A stretch of DNA of 64,000 nt, taken from positions 11,549,885 to 11,613,884 of the forward strand of contig NC_133659.1 of assembly GCF_037893015.1 (NCBI RefSeq), given 5' to 3'. Both the position numbers and the translations under genes were made by a program. The notes under the pieces are model-generated. The model was given only the letters and a program-made list of their open reading frames with translations. It was not told the origin of the DNA and did not search any database. The stretch comes from Macrotis lagotis. Its lineage: Eukaryota; Chordata; Mammalia; Peramelemorphia; Peramelidae. How positions within the stretch are numbered: the stretch's first letter is position 1; every line of letters starts with the position of its first letter. This document shows positions 44,700 through 57,689 of this stretch, one piece after another.

Positions 44700-46905
44700 A
44701 TTTTTAACCATTTTATCTTGTGAATTCCATTTTTTAATTAAAAAAAATCTAATTTACTTTTCTCCCTTTCCAGTCTCTCAATTAGAAAAAGGAAAACAAA
44801 GCCCTTATGACAAATATATCCAGTAAGTAAAACAAATTCCCACATCGGCCAGGGTTCAACATGCACCCTAAATCCATCACCTTTCTGTTTGGAGATGGGC
44901 ATGTTTCAACATCAGTCTTATGAAATCATGGTTGGTCAATTCATTGATTAGAATTCTTTTTTTTTTTAATTATTCAACCTTCCTTCTTTCCTCCTTTATT
45001 TATTTGTTTATTTATTTAGGCAAGGCAATGGGGTTAAGTGATTTGCCCAAGGTCACACAGGTAATTATTATTAAGTGTCTGAAGCCTGATTGAATTTAGG
45101 TCCTCCTGACTCTAGGGCCAGTTCTCTATTCACTGTGCCACCTAGCTGCCCCTCATTGATTAGAATTCTTAAGTCTTTCAAAGTTGTTTTCTTAATAGTG
45201 TTGTTTTATATAAATTCTCTTCCTGGTTTTGTTCACATCACAACTAATTTACAATTCTTCACCATCATAAAAAAAAGAGCTGTTACAAAGATGAGGTATC
45301 CCAAATAAGATAATCTGTACTTTGAGATATGGACTTGTCTCCTCCTTTAGTCTCTTTGGGGTAGAGATCTACAAGTATTATCTCTAGGTCAAAAGGTATG
45401 CACAGATTATGAATTGTGCCCCTAGGGGACATATTTTCACATCAGTTTCCAGAATTACTGGACAAACTCACAGCTTTACCAGACAGTATTAATGTACCGC
45501 TTACCAAAGTGGTGACTAACTTTCTTATAGGTCCATTGTTGCTAACAGGATGGGTATGATGTGGAACCTCAGGACAGCTTTAATTTATGTTTATCATGCT
45601 TTGGAGTATTTTTAAAAATATGAATATCGATAGCTCAGATTATGTCAACTAGAAAACTAATTGTTCATTTATCATTATCATTATTATTATTTTAACCAGT
45701 TATCTATTGAGGAATGACTCTTATTCTCTTAGATTTGAATCTTGGAAATGAGACATTTATCAGAGAAATCCAAGGCAATGATTTCACCTGGTTCCTTTCA
45801 AATTTCAGCAACATTGGTTTTGTTTCTGCAAAAGTCTTTTAATTTCACATTTTATATATATATGAAAACTATTGTCTTTCCCCTAATTTGTTTATGCTGT
45901 CAGGCTTAATATCTAAGATGGATCTGGTCTTCTAGCTGACTACTTTCTAGTTTTCTCGACAGTTTTTGTGGAATAGTGAGGTCTGGGTCTTTGGATTTAT
46001 CAAATCCTAGGTGACAATGTTTGTTTACTCCATTATGTCATAAGCCTAATCTGTGCCACTGATCAATTTCTCTATTTCTTACCAAAAACCAGTTCTTTTG
46101 GGTGATTCTTGTTTTTTTGGATACTTTGAGATCTGGTACTGTGTCTCTCATCATATTTTTTTCATTTCCTTTGAGATTCTTGACATTTTATTCCTCCCAG
46201 AGAATTTCATTATTGCATTTTCTATCTCTGTAAGGTAATCCTTTAGTAATTTAATTGTTTTGCACTGAATAAGGAAATTAATTTAGACAGTATGGTGATT
46301 TTTTTAAATAGGAACTTGACTTATTCATGAGCAATTAATATTTCTCCAATTATTTTGATCTACATAAAAAAGATTTAGATTTATCACTATAGCCATAGAG
46401 TTCCTGTGTGTATCTTTTCAATTAGCCTCCTAGTGGTTTATAGATTCTGTAATTATTCTAATGGAATTTTCTTCTATCCCTTCTTACTGGGTTGATAATA
46501 TGAAGAAATGTTGAATATATATTTGAATTTTGTTTATATTCTATAAATTTTTCTGAGTTGTTCATTGTTTTAGTTAATTTTCATTTGATTTGCTGTGGTT
46601 CTCTAAGTAAGCCATTTTATCAATTGCAAAAAAACATTAATTTTGTTCCTTCTTTGCCTTGCCCTTTTTCCCTTTGTTGAGTTTTCAGCCTATTGCTGTA
46701 GCTAGTATTTCTAGCTCTAAATCAAATAGAATCAGTGATAATGGACATCTTTGCTTTAGGCCTCCTCTTATTAGAAAGGCCTCTAGTTTATTCCCATTAT
46801 ACATGTGATCTTGGTTTTAGATATGTATTATTTATCATGTTTAATTTAGTGACTGTTGCTTCAGTCTTATTGGTAATATTTCATTTATAATTTTCATAAA
46901 GAAAT
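44700..46905 (-). mobile_element. L1 (ORF2 part and 3' end), split by a later L1
   Basis: Antisense L1 order: GAAATCATGGTTGGTCAATT, GTCAAAAGGTATGCACAG, GACATTTATCAGAGAAATCC, TTTGGATTTATCAAATCCTA and further into reverse-transcriptase sequence. It resumes at 50443. Contains a SINE (44959-45152). Confidence 0.8.
44959..45152 (-). mobile_element. WSINE1-type SINE with 18-bp target duplication
   Basis: TCATTGATTAGAATTCTT at 44941-44958 and 45153-45170 flanks a minus-strand copy with a long T-rich and TTTA-rich tail. Confidence 0.93.
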
Positions 46906-49900
46906 ATACATTTTTTCAAAAAAAATATTTTTTCTCATCAGTACATGGCAGCTATACAAAAATTGACCATGTATTAGGACATAAAAACCTTTTAATAAAA
47001 TACAGAAAAGGAAAAATTTTAAACATCCTTTTCAGATCATAATACAATAAAAATTACATTCAATAAAGGACCATGAAACTACTGATTGAAAATTAATTGG
47101 AGGGCAGCTAGGTGGTGCAGTGAATAGAGCAACGGCCTTGGAGTCAGGAGTACCTGGGTTCAAATCCGACCTCAAACACTTAATAATTACCTAGCTGTGT
47201 GGCCTTGGGCAAGCCACTTAGCTCCATTGCCTTGAAAAATCTAAAAGACAAAAATTAATTGGAAACAAAATAATCTAATCCCAAAGAATGAGACCAAATC
47301 CCAGAAACAACCAATAATGTCATTAAAGAAAGTTACAATAATGACCAAAATGTCAAAATTTATGGGATGAAGCCACAGGAGTATTTTGGGGAAATTTTAT
47401 ATTTCTAAATGTTTATATTAATATAATAAAGAACAGATCAATGAATTGGGTATGTAACAAAAAAAACCTAGAAAAGAACAAATTAAAAATCTTTAATTAA
47501 ATACCAAATGAAAATCTGAAAATCAAAGGAGATTAATAAGATTGAAAATAACAAAACCACTGAACTAATAAATAAAACTAAGCACTTAATTTCATGAAAA
47601 AACTCACAATAAATTCATAAATTTGGCTTATTTGAGTTTAAAAACAAAAGACTTAAATAACCAGTATCAAAAATCAAGTATATTCACCAAAAAATGAAGA
47701 GGAGATTAATTATTGAGTTATTTTGCCCAATTATATGCTACTAGCTCTGAAAATCTAAGTGAAATGGATTAATAGTTACAAAAATATGAATTGCTCAGAT
47801 TGACAGAAAATGAAATAGAATACTTAAATAGTCTCATCTTAGAAAAAGAAATTGAAGAAGCAATCAATGAACTCCCCAAGGTCAGATGGGTTCAAAAGTA
47901 AATTCTATCAAACATTAAAAAAAAAACCCAATTAATCCCATCCATACTTGGAAAAATAGATGAAGAAGGAATCTTACCAAATTCTTTTTATAACATAAAT
48001 ATGGTGCTGATACCAAATCCAGGAAGAGCAAAAACATTAATGTGAAAATTTTAAATAAAATACTAGCAAGGAGATTACAGCAATATGTCACAATAATCAC
48101 ACACTATGACCAAGTTAGATTTTTCTGGAAATACAGGGTTGGTTCAATATTAGGAAAGTGACCATACCAATTACAAAACCAACATAAGTCTTATCATCTC
48201 AATAGATGAGGAAAAGCTTTTGAAAAACTGTAATATCCATTCCTATTAAAAAACCCCAGGGAGCATAAGACTAGACAGGGGATTTAACTATATCTATCCA
48301 AAACCATCAACAAGCATTATTAGTACTAGGGATAAGGTAGAATCTTTCACAATAAAATGAAAGGTAAAGCAAGGATGCCCATTATTCCCACTATCATTCA
48401 ATATTGTACTAGAAATGTTTGCTATCATAATAAGAGAAGAAAAAAATTGAAGGAATTAGAATAGGCAATAAGGAAACAAAATTCACTTTTTGAAGATAAT
48501 ATGATGGCATAAGTAGTGAATTCCAGAGAATTAATTTAAAAAAAGTGATTCAAATAACTAACAACTTTAGCAAAGTTGAAGGGCATAAATAAACCTATAA
48601 ATTATTAGCATTTCTATATATTATCATGAAAATTCAGCAGCAAGGGCTAGAGAAATTCCATTTAAAACAACTTCAAATGATATAAACTACTTGGAAGTCT
48701 ATCTACAGAGACAAATCTAGGAGTAAATAAACACAACTACAAAATACTTTTCTCACAAATAAAGATCTCAACAATTGGCAAAACATTAATTGGGTAGGCT
48801 GAGACAATATAACAAAAGTGACAATTCTATCTAAATTAATTTACTTATTCAGTTCCAAAGCAAACTACCAGAAGTATTTTATATAGAGAGAAAAAAATAA
48901 TTATAAAATCCATTTAAAATAACAAAAGATCAAGGAAATCATTGGGAAAAAAATGTGAAGGAAGGTAACTAGTCATACCAGATCTCAAACTATATTACAA
49001 AGTGGTAATCTTCAAAACAATCTGCTATTGGCTAAGAAATATAGAGGTGGATCAGTGGAATAGATTATGTATGTAGATATATTGTAAAAAATACTAGTAA
49101 TCTAATGTTTGATAAACCCAAAGATTCATGTTTTTGGGACAAGATCTCACTATTTTGCCAAAAATTTCTCAGAAAACTGGGAAATAGGATGGCAAAAACT
49201 AGGTATAGGCCAACATCTCACATGGTATACCAAAAGAAGGTCAAAGGGTACACAATTTAGACAGAAAGTATGATATTATAAGCAAATTAGGGGAGCATCA
49301 ACTAGATTATCTATCATATCCATGGAAAAGGCAAGAAATTGTGACCAAACAAAAGATAGAAAGCATTACAAGATGCTTTTTGTTATTTCAAATTGAAGAG
49401 GTTTGCAACCAATGCAACAAAGATTAGAAGAAAATTATTTTTATAGCAAGTGTCTCTCATAAAAAATCTAATTTCTCAAATATATAGAGAACTGAATCAA
49501 GTTAAAAATTTGAGAAATTCAAAAAATTTCAAGAAATTAAAAAAAGACAAATTCAAATTAAAACAATTCTGGAGTACCACTTCATTTCTATCAGATTAGT
49601 TAGCATGACAAAAAAGAAAAATTATAAATGCTGTAAGGACATGTGGGAAAACCGGTAGACTAATACATTGTTGGTAGAGTTGTGAATTAATCCCATCATT
49701 CCGAAGAGCAATTTGGAACTATGCCCAAAGGGTTATAAAACTGTGACTGCTCTTTAATCCAGCAATACCATTACTAGGTCTATATCACAAACAGATTTTT
49801 TTTTTTAAAAAGGGAGGTGGGGAGGGAGAAACTCTTTGTACATCAATATTTTTAACTGTTCTGTTTTTGGTGGCAAAGACTTGGAAATTGGGGTGGCGTC

Positions 49901-50442
49901 CATTATTTGAGGAATAGCTGAACGAGTTATGGTAAGTGATTGTAATAGAATCCTAGTGTGCTATAAGAAATAACAAGTGGGATGATTTTAGAAAAACCTG
50001 GAAAGATTTACATGAACTGATGCAAAGTGAAGTCAGCAGAACTTTGAGAATATTGTACACAGCAATAGTAATACTATACAATGATCCATTGTGAATGATA
50101 TAGCTATTATCTGCAATACAATGACCCAAGACAATTCTAAGATGAAAAATGCTCTTCCTCCATGAAAACAACTGATGAAATCTGAATATACATCAAAGCT
50201 TACTACATTTCACTTTATTGATATTCCAATTTTTTGGGGGGGGAGGTTTGTATTTTTTTCACAATTTGACTAATATGAAAACATTTTTTGCTTGATTGCA
50301 CATATATAACATATCAAATTGCCTCCTAACTTAGGAAGGAGGAAAAGGGAGAAAGGGTAAGAATTTGGAATATAGCTATTTTTTTAAAAATAAAAGGTGA
50401 AAATTATTTTACATATAATTAAAAAAGAATAATAAATAAAAG
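46906..50442 (+). mobile_element. 5'-truncated L1 (ORF2 and 3' UTR) inserted in an antisense L1
   Basis: Plus-strand ORF2 sequence begins near CAAAAATTGACCATGTATTA and runs through the reverse transcriptase and C-terminal regions, with many breaks, to the L1 3' UTR and A-rich end at about 50442. TTCATAAAGAAATAT before and TTCATAAGAATATT after look like a decayed target duplication. Confidence 0.8.
47102..47250 (+). mobile_element. WSINE1-type SINE with 13-bp target duplication
   Basis: AAAATTAATTGGA at 47089-47101 and 47251-47263. The third layer of nesting in this region. Confidence 0.93.
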
Positions 50443-50955
50443 TTTCATAAGAATATTCTTAGGCCAATTGTCCTTTAGTTCACTTTCTCCAGAGTTTAAA
50501 TTTCAAGATCATATTTTTATCATGGAAAGAATTTGATAAGACTTTATTTTTCCATTTTTCAAACAGACTGTGTAATATTAGAAAGAATTTTTCTGGTAAT
50601 AGTTGACAGAATTTTCTTATAAGCCCATCTGTCTCAGGGTTATTTTTTCTCTTATAGCTTCGAGAGTTCACTTAAAGCTTATTCAATTTCTACTGAGATT
50701 GAGTTCTTTAATTTACCCATTTCTTGGTTTGTTAATTTGGGTATTTTATATTTTGATAAATATTCATTAATTTCATTAAAGTTGTCAGTTTTATTGACAC
50801 ATAACTGAGAAAAATATTTTTCTAATAATTTCTCTCTTCTTTTTACACTACTAATTCTTTTACATTCAAGTTAGCTAAATATTTATTTTATTATTAATTT
50901 TAAAAATAATTCTTTATTTTATTAATTCTGGCTTTCAATTTTGCTTGTAGAATCA
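50443..50955 (-). mobile_element. L1 second part (reverse transcriptase)
   Basis: The minus strand at 50671-50480 encodes NNPETDGLIRKFCQLLPEKF and LSNSFHDKNMILKF, degraded forms of the L1 SPGPDGF...F and NSFYE motifs. Continues the L1 at 44700-46905. Confidence 0.8.
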
Positions 50956-52590
50956 GCTCCCCCAAAATGGAGACCTACTGTTGTCCTTAAATAGTCTTAT
51001 TCATCAGAGGGCAAGATCTATCAAAAGGGTATGCCAGTCCCCCTTCCCCCTCAACCCAAGGTGGGCTTTTATGATTTGATTTAGAAGGCAAGTCTTTTTT
51101 CAGTTTACAAGGGAGGGGAGTTCTCTCTAAGCACTTTTTCAATTGCTAAATTGGCAAGATTAAAGGTGAAGTGCATTGGTAGCTAAGTGAAAGTTGGATC
51201 TCTCAGTTCTCTAATCTGATCTGATTAAAAAGAAGGCTTTATGTGAAAGGTGAATTTCCAATCACTTGTGTTATAGAAATATAAGTTTTATATATATATG
51301 AAAGGGGAAAATCCATTATTCACAACACTGTAGGACACTGCCTCAGGTTCTCAACTAGTGTTTACAAACAGCCTTTCCTCCACAAAGTCCAACTCGGTGG
51401 GGAGGCTTTAACAACACCCGAGTTGGAAGGGACTTACTTCTGAAACCATCTGGTCCAATCTCTATGTGGCTTCACTAAAAAAGCTGGACAACAAAATACA
51501 GACGCTGAATGGAACACAGCCCAACAATTCCTACCTCTCATCAGTCCAAGAACCAGTCTAGTTAAAGTCAGAGAAGGTTCTCTTCCCCAACTTCTAGAAT
51601 CTCAGAGCTAGAAAGGACTTCAGAGTCCACCAGTACAATCTACATCCGAAGAGGTGGCCATTGACCTTAAGACAACTAGAGCTAGGGACACAGTTTTTCC
51701 TGAGCTGGCCCATTCCAGTTTGGGACAGCTCTCAATGAAAGAAAATGTTCTTTGCGTCAACTATCAAGCTGCTTCTAGGTGACTTCCACCTTCGACTGCT
51801 AGTTTTACCCATTGGACCCAGTGAACTCCTCTTCAGATATACAACTTTCATTGTTAGGTCCCCTCCTCTCCCAAATCTATTCTTCTTCCAACCTAGCAGC
51901 CTCAATTCCTTCAACTACTCATATTAAACAGTCTCAAGTGTCCTCACCATCCTGCTCAGTCTCCTCCAGCCTGATTACAACTGGTTAATAAAATGTGGGA
52001 TCTATCAGTAATTACCATGTCCCAAATGTTGTCTGATGAGAGAAGAATGTAATAATCATCTTACCCCTCCATTGTTCTGGAAATCCTACTTTTGTTAGTT
52101 CAGTCTCAGAAGGAATGAAGTTTCTTTCTCCCTCCATTCAAAGGATAGATTCAAAACCTGTAATTAGTAACTGTAGAAGATGTAAGCTACTGTGCAAACA
52201 CTACTTTCTCTTTGTTTTCTTGTAGGAAAAAGCTAATTTCTTGTTTTCAATGCTCCTGAAAGATGAGGTATTCATGTCCCCACCCATCAAGTTGGGAGAA
52301 AAAAAGGGAAAGAAATCAGTAAAACTCAAGGCTAGTATATTGTGGCTAAGCAAATCATTGTTGTTGAGTTGTGTCCGATTCTACCTTCATTCATAGCTGG
52401 TATGATTGCAAGCTTATATAATCTTTTTGTACAGCAATCTGGTAGTAAACAATTATTCAATCAATAAACATTTTTTGAGCATCTTCTATAAGTCAGAGAC
52501 TCTACTAAGCATTGAGAAATGCTATGCATATGAGAGACAAGAAGGGTGTCTATTAAAGAGAGATCTTAAAGGTGAAATTTGTAGGCTGTG
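50955..52590. other. intergenic stretch with old MIR/L3-like scraps
   Basis: 51415-51470 and 51595-51660 carry GAGTTGGAAGGGACTT-type phrases typical of L3/MIR. 52460-52560 is an antisense L2-like end. A candidate small exon is noted separately at 52226-52267. Confidence 0.4.
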
Positions 52591-53230
52591 GAACCATATT
52601 GGACTGGGTGGAGTAAGAGAAAGTGAGGAGGCCAGGGTGACTTCTAGGTTGTGAGCCTGAAGACCTGGAGGGGGAACAGTAGAGTTAGGAAGGGAGAAAT
52701 AATTCAGCTATGGAGCTATTGGGCTTAAGAAATCTACTGTATAGTCAGTTTAAGTTGTCTGAAGGCCATTGGGAGATGCCAAATTGAGGTCAACAGAAAC
52801 ATTAGGGCAAAATAGGAAGATCTGAGAATCATTCGCAGAGAAAATGGTCATTAAACCCGTGGAAAATGATGAGGTTACCAAGTGAAGTAGTAGAGAAGAC
52901 AAGAGGACCCAGGAGAGAACCCTGGGGGACACCTAGAAATAGAAGCATAATCTGGAGAAGGATCCAGCAAAAGAGACAGAGGACAAGTCAAATAGGTAGG
53001 AGGAAAACCAGAGAGATTGGTGTCCTAAAGAAAAGCGAGTATGGTGACAAAGGTAGCAGAGAGGTCAAGAGAATGAGGCTTGAGAAAGGTCACTTGACCT
53101 GGTGACTTTGGATAGAGCAGGTGATAAGGGGTGGAGAAGAAAGTGAAACAGTGGGACCCCAATGTGGACGCCTCATCCAGGAGTTTGGCCACAAGGGCAG
53201 TAGAAGACAGGTATAATTCTGAGCTGGGCT
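52590..53230. repeat. ancient unclassified interspersed repeat
   Basis: Phrases such as GAGAACCCTGGGGGACACCT, GGTAGGAGGAAAACCAGAGA and GGTAGCAGAGAGGTCAAGAG belong to an old repeat I recognise from other mammals but cannot name. Related wording is at 7780-8400. Confidence 0.5.
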
Positions 53231-53879
53231 GGAAGGATCAATAAATAAGTTACAAAAATAAATTTTGTTCAAAGAACTGGGCATATAGCCCAGTGTATTC
53301 AAAGCAGATAGTTAATAAGCAAGTTTATTGGGTTATAGTGATGTTCAGTGTTGACCACCCCCTCCCCCCTTTTTAAAGAATAGTTATTATTGCATTTCTC
53401 ATAGTTGTGGGAGTGTGTCATTAAAGACTGAGAAATGGAGAAAGAGAAGACTGGTTGAACAAGTAACACAAAGGGTTCTAATTCTCCAAGGAATTTGGAT
53501 TTAGAAGCTTGCTGATATATTGAGGTAGAATCAATATTTAGTGTAGTCCAATGGAAAAATACAAACTTGTGTGCAGAAAAAGAGAAAAATACAGCCAGTT
53601 TCAGTCTTGATGTACACGTGCTCATTTGAAAAGCCTCTTCTTTTTAAGTCTGTGGCTCTGAGGATTAGCTTGCTTCTCAATCTTTCCCCCTTACCTGATT
53701 TTTTCTCCTTGTCTTCCTCTCTTTTTCACTTTTGTTTTTCAATTCAATAAAACTATTTCCCCTGATATCTCTGACCTTTTCTCCTATTTTTGTGTGACCA
53801 CAATTATAAGCTTATTCCATTCCTCCTGCCATGGATAGATCTGTGTCTGTGTGTTTATTTGTGGGGCATCTCTGAATAT

Positions 53880-53919
<40 letters not shown>

Positions 53920-54285
53920 CTTCCTCCTGCCCCATTCCCTAGTTCTTTGACCTTGAGAAAGCTGAGCCCTCCCTATTCCTTTGATTCATTCTGCTCTCTC
54001 CCTTCACTTGCTACTTGTCTCCTTGCCCAGCCTTGTTGAGGTTGAAGGATTCCTTCTCCCACAACCAACCTCCCAGATCATCTGTCAGATGACCCGGGCT
54101 TGGCTTCGTTGGAGAAAGTCATGAAACTGTGATAGCTGTCAACTCAAGTTATGTGATTGAAAATAAACCCCTCTTATCTGCCTCTTTCTTTCCACTCCCA
54201 ACGGCCAACACCCTAACTCACGACCAATGGTTTCTTACCAGGAGAGTCTGCAACATGACCTGCATTCTTCTTCTATCCATCAGAA
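53230..54285. repeat. intergenic stretch with (CA)n at 53883-53918
   Basis: Apart from 18 perfect CA units at 53883-53918, I recognise nothing in this stretch. Confidence 0.7.
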
Positions 54286-54590
54286 GGTGGTGTAGTGGAT
54301 ACAGTACCAGTCCTGGAGTCAGGAGGACCTGAGCACAAATCTGATCTCAGTCACTTGACTCTTACCAGCTGGATGACCTTGGACAAGTCACTTAACCCTT
54401 AGTGCCTCGCATGCAGGGCCACCTCCAGTCGTCCTGATCCACTAGATCCAAGCAGCTTCAGAAGAGAAAGTGAGACTTAGGAGGGCCCCCCTCACTCCAA
54501 TTCACTTCATGTTTTTGTCATGGCCTCAGCTCCCTGATGTCATGATCTTCTTTGAGAATGAAGAACATCATCCATCACAAGGATAAATCA
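54285..54590 (+). mobile_element. long tRNA-SINE with extended 3' body
   Basis: GGTGGTGTAGTGGATACAGT head, GACCTTGGACAAGTCACTTA, then the body GCCACCTCCAGTCGTCCTGA and GATGTCATGATCTTCTTTGA. Same family as 34919-35238. Confidence 0.82.
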
Positions 54591-55265
54591 TAATAGACTC
54601 TGGGCCATCCAACTCCCATGCCCAGTAACCTCAATGGCTCTTTATTGCCTCCATGATAAAACATTAACACCCCAACCTTGCTTCAATTTAAAGAATTTCT
54701 TGGGCTGGCTCTTCCTACCAGCCTTGCCAGTATTATTCTGAATGCTTCTCCTCATGCCCTCTACCTTCCAGACAAGTTGGTCTACCCCCTAGATGAGGGA
54801 GAAACATAGATTTGCAAATGGGTGGGATCTTCAAAGTCATCCCCCTCTTTTATAGATGAGATCCAGGAAAGGGGAAACTATTTGGCCAGAATCATACAGC
54901 TGGCAACTCTCTGAGGCCAGATTTAAAGCTAGATCTGGCTCAGACCTAGGGCTTGTGACATTTAGTTCTGGTGCCTTGATCAAGTCCCTCAACCTCCCTT
55001 GGCCTGACCAAGAATGAGAGTGAGGGTTTGGGATAGCCCCAGTAGGGAAAGGGGTGGCCAAGCAGAGACTGGTGAACTGTCAAGTGTCATGTGACTGAAG
55101 GTCAGTGAAGTTCAAGGCCACTAGAGGAAGGCAGCCTTGAGCCAATTCAGGATGACAGCTAATGGATAGAGGGTCCTGGTCTGGGTTGAACCCAGGCCCT
55201 CTGATTTCTTTTTTAATTAAATTCAATAGGCATTCATGTAGTATACCATGAGCAGAGAAGATCAT
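54590..55265. repeat. L2 fragment and minus MIR-like copies
   Basis: 54600-54780 is plus L2 (CCAGTAACCTCAATGGCTCT). 54800-55200 has antisense MIR wording. Confidence 0.5.
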
Positions 55266-55280
55266 CAGCTGGCACTTTTT

Positions 55281-55436
55281 TTGGATGGGTTTTTTGTTTT
55301 TTGCAAGGCAATGGGGTTAACCGACTTGCCCAAGGCCACACAGCTAGGTAATTATTAAGTGTCTGAGGCTGGATTTGAACTCAGATCCTCCTGACTCCAT
55401 GGCTGGTGCTCTATCCACTGTGCCACCTCCTGCTCC
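55281..55436 (-). mobile_element. WSINE1-type SINE with 15-bp target duplication
   Basis: CAGCTGGCACTTTTT at 55266-55280 and 55437-55451 flanks a minus copy. Confidence 0.93.
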
Positions 55437-55644
55437 CAGCTGGCACTTTTTGATAGAAAAGTTAAAGAATTAGACCCAGGTCACACAGCTCCATATTTTA
55501 GAACTGAATCCTGGGTTTTGCTTACTTTGCAACCTGCTCTTTTCTCTACTATGACTGGTAATGGGCCCTACAGTCTATTTTTGTTTTTCCTCATCCAGAT
55601 TAGTTTGGGTGAGTTATGGGCAGTTATGAGCAGGGTGTAGGGAT

Positions 55645-55740
55645 GCATAATATATATATATACATATATATGTATATATATATATATATTATATACATTT
55701 TATTATATGTTATCTGTATCTATTATATATAATACTATGT
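55645..55740. repeat. (TA)n low-complexity tract
   Basis: ATATATATATACATATATAT and similar, interrupted by a few C and G. Confidence 0.9.
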
Positions 55741-55779
55741 TTATATTATCTATTAATAAGTCTAATCATATTTTGCAGG

Positions 55780-56400
55780 TAGGCATCCCAAATTCAACAT
55801 GTCCAAAACAGAAATCATTGTCTACGCCTCCCTCATCCCTACTCACCCTTCTTCCAGACTTCCCTGTTTCTATGGAGGCCCCACCATGTTTCCTGTCCCT
55901 TCCCCAAACCTCAGGGTCTTCCTCACCTCCTCACTCTCATTCACCCCACATATGCAAGTTTGCCAAATCTTGATGTTCCAGCCCACCTGCATCTGTCCCC
56001 TTCTCTTCACTAACGTAGCCTCCTCACCTCTGACCTACAGAATCCCAACATTATTCTCTCTGTACTTTGGACCTCATTACACCCCATCCTTCACGTAGCT
56101 GCCAAAATGATTTTTCCAAGGGGCGGATCTAACTATGTCCCTACTCTAGTCAATAAATGACTCTCATACCTGCTAGGATCAATGTTTGGCACTTCACGTC
56201 CATCACTGTTGATCTGGACCTACTTTTCAAGCCTTATTAAATATGACTTCCTTTCATGGCACTGGAGTCTAACCAAAGTGACCCCCACATATGGTGCTAT
56301 TGTTGCCCCAAATGCCTTTGTACCAAGGTCCCCATGCTTGGAAAAATACTCATTCTTCATCTTTCCCTTTAAAAATCTCTAGTTTCCTTTAAGAAGGATT
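55780..56400 (+). mobile_element. L2 LINE fragment
   Basis: AATTCAACATGTCCAAAACA, CTCATTCACCCCACATATGC, AGCTGCCAAAATGATTTTTC and AAATATGACTTCCTTTCATG follow the order of L2 ORF2-end and 3' sequence. Confidence 0.7.
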
Positions 56401-56629
56401 CAATTTTCATGACCTTTGATAAGTCACTTTAACTCCATTGCCTTCCAAACTCCTCCCCCCAAAATGCAAATTGGATTTTGGAGAGGATCTGTTTAAAGGT
56501 ACCATCAAATCACTTCCTTTCATATCGAATTTGTCCCCTTTTAGGGAGTCAGACGGATGACATTTCTTATAGGAAGGCAAGGTGATTTTGCTGAGCTTAG
56601 GAGGGCTTTGAGTTTGAGGTTCAGGAGTC

Positions 56630-57065
56630 CTCCCAGAGTCCTTCATTTTTGAAGAAGACATGAGAGAAGTGATGCCATGACAAGCACTTGAATTGGATTT
56701 GGGAGGGGGGGGGGCTGTGACTTAGCTCAGCCTCACTTTCTCCTCAGAATCCTCTGAGTCTAGTGGCCAGATAGGGATCAGGATGACTGACCATGGCCTA
56801 GGATGTGAGGCAGTGGGGGAAGTGACTTGCCCAAGGTCACACAGCTAGTGAGTGGCAAGTGTCTAAAAACACATACACGTGTATATAGACACGTGTGAGT
56901 TCAAACGTAGCTCAGGTGATAGAAGGGAACTTAGGAGCAAACTCCGATCGTCTTCTTTTACAGATGAGGAAACCAAGGCAGGGCGTTTGGGTGTCTTGTC
57001 CAAAGTCAAAAAGCTAGTAAGCCCTTGAGGCAGAATCTGAATCCGGTGCTTCAGACTTCAGGTGC
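56630..57065 (-). repeat. long tRNA-SINE and MIR copies
   Basis: 56635-56870 is the third copy of the long SINE (TTTTTGAAGAAGACATGAGA body, GCCCAAGGTCACACAGCTAG). 56920-57050 is an antisense MIR. Confidence 0.7.
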
Positions 57066-57689
57066 ACGGCCTACGGCTGAGGCGGCTGACCTGGTGGGTG
57101 TTTCCAGAACCAGATGAAACTGTAACTGGGAAAGAACGAAACGGAAATAAGCACAACCTAGACAGCGCTCACGGGTGGCTTTCTAAGCCAAAGTTTGGCC
57201 TTTGCCTTGGGCTCCGCTGGCTCCCGATCCTGCCCTGCTGAGAGTGGGGCTGGCTTGTCTTCCTGTGTGGTCACCGCTCAGGCCGTGCTCGGCCGGGCCG
57301 CCCGTCTCAGGGACTGGACGTGCGGGGCCGGGGGCCGCCCGGGCGGGACCAATCCCCTGTTTTCGTGCAGAAGCCGAGCCCCGGGGGGGTCAGCGGCCTG
57401 CGAGGCAGCGGGCCCCTGGGTGGCGGTGCCCAGCCTGGGGGCGCCTGGCCTCGGGGTCACAGGCCCGCGGGGAAGGCCCCTGCGGCCCTGCCAGGGGAGG
57501 CCAGGCCGGCCCAGGGCTGGGGGGGGGGAAGGCGCGCAGGCCCGCGGCTCCGCCCCCCCGGGGGCCTCAGGCCCCTGGTCCAGGGGGGGTCTGCACAGTG
57601 ACCCGGGGGGCGGGGGAGCTAGGAGCTGGGGGGGAGGGGTGGGGGAAGGAGGCCCAGGGGCCCGCGCCTTGGGAGTCCCCCGCGTGGGC

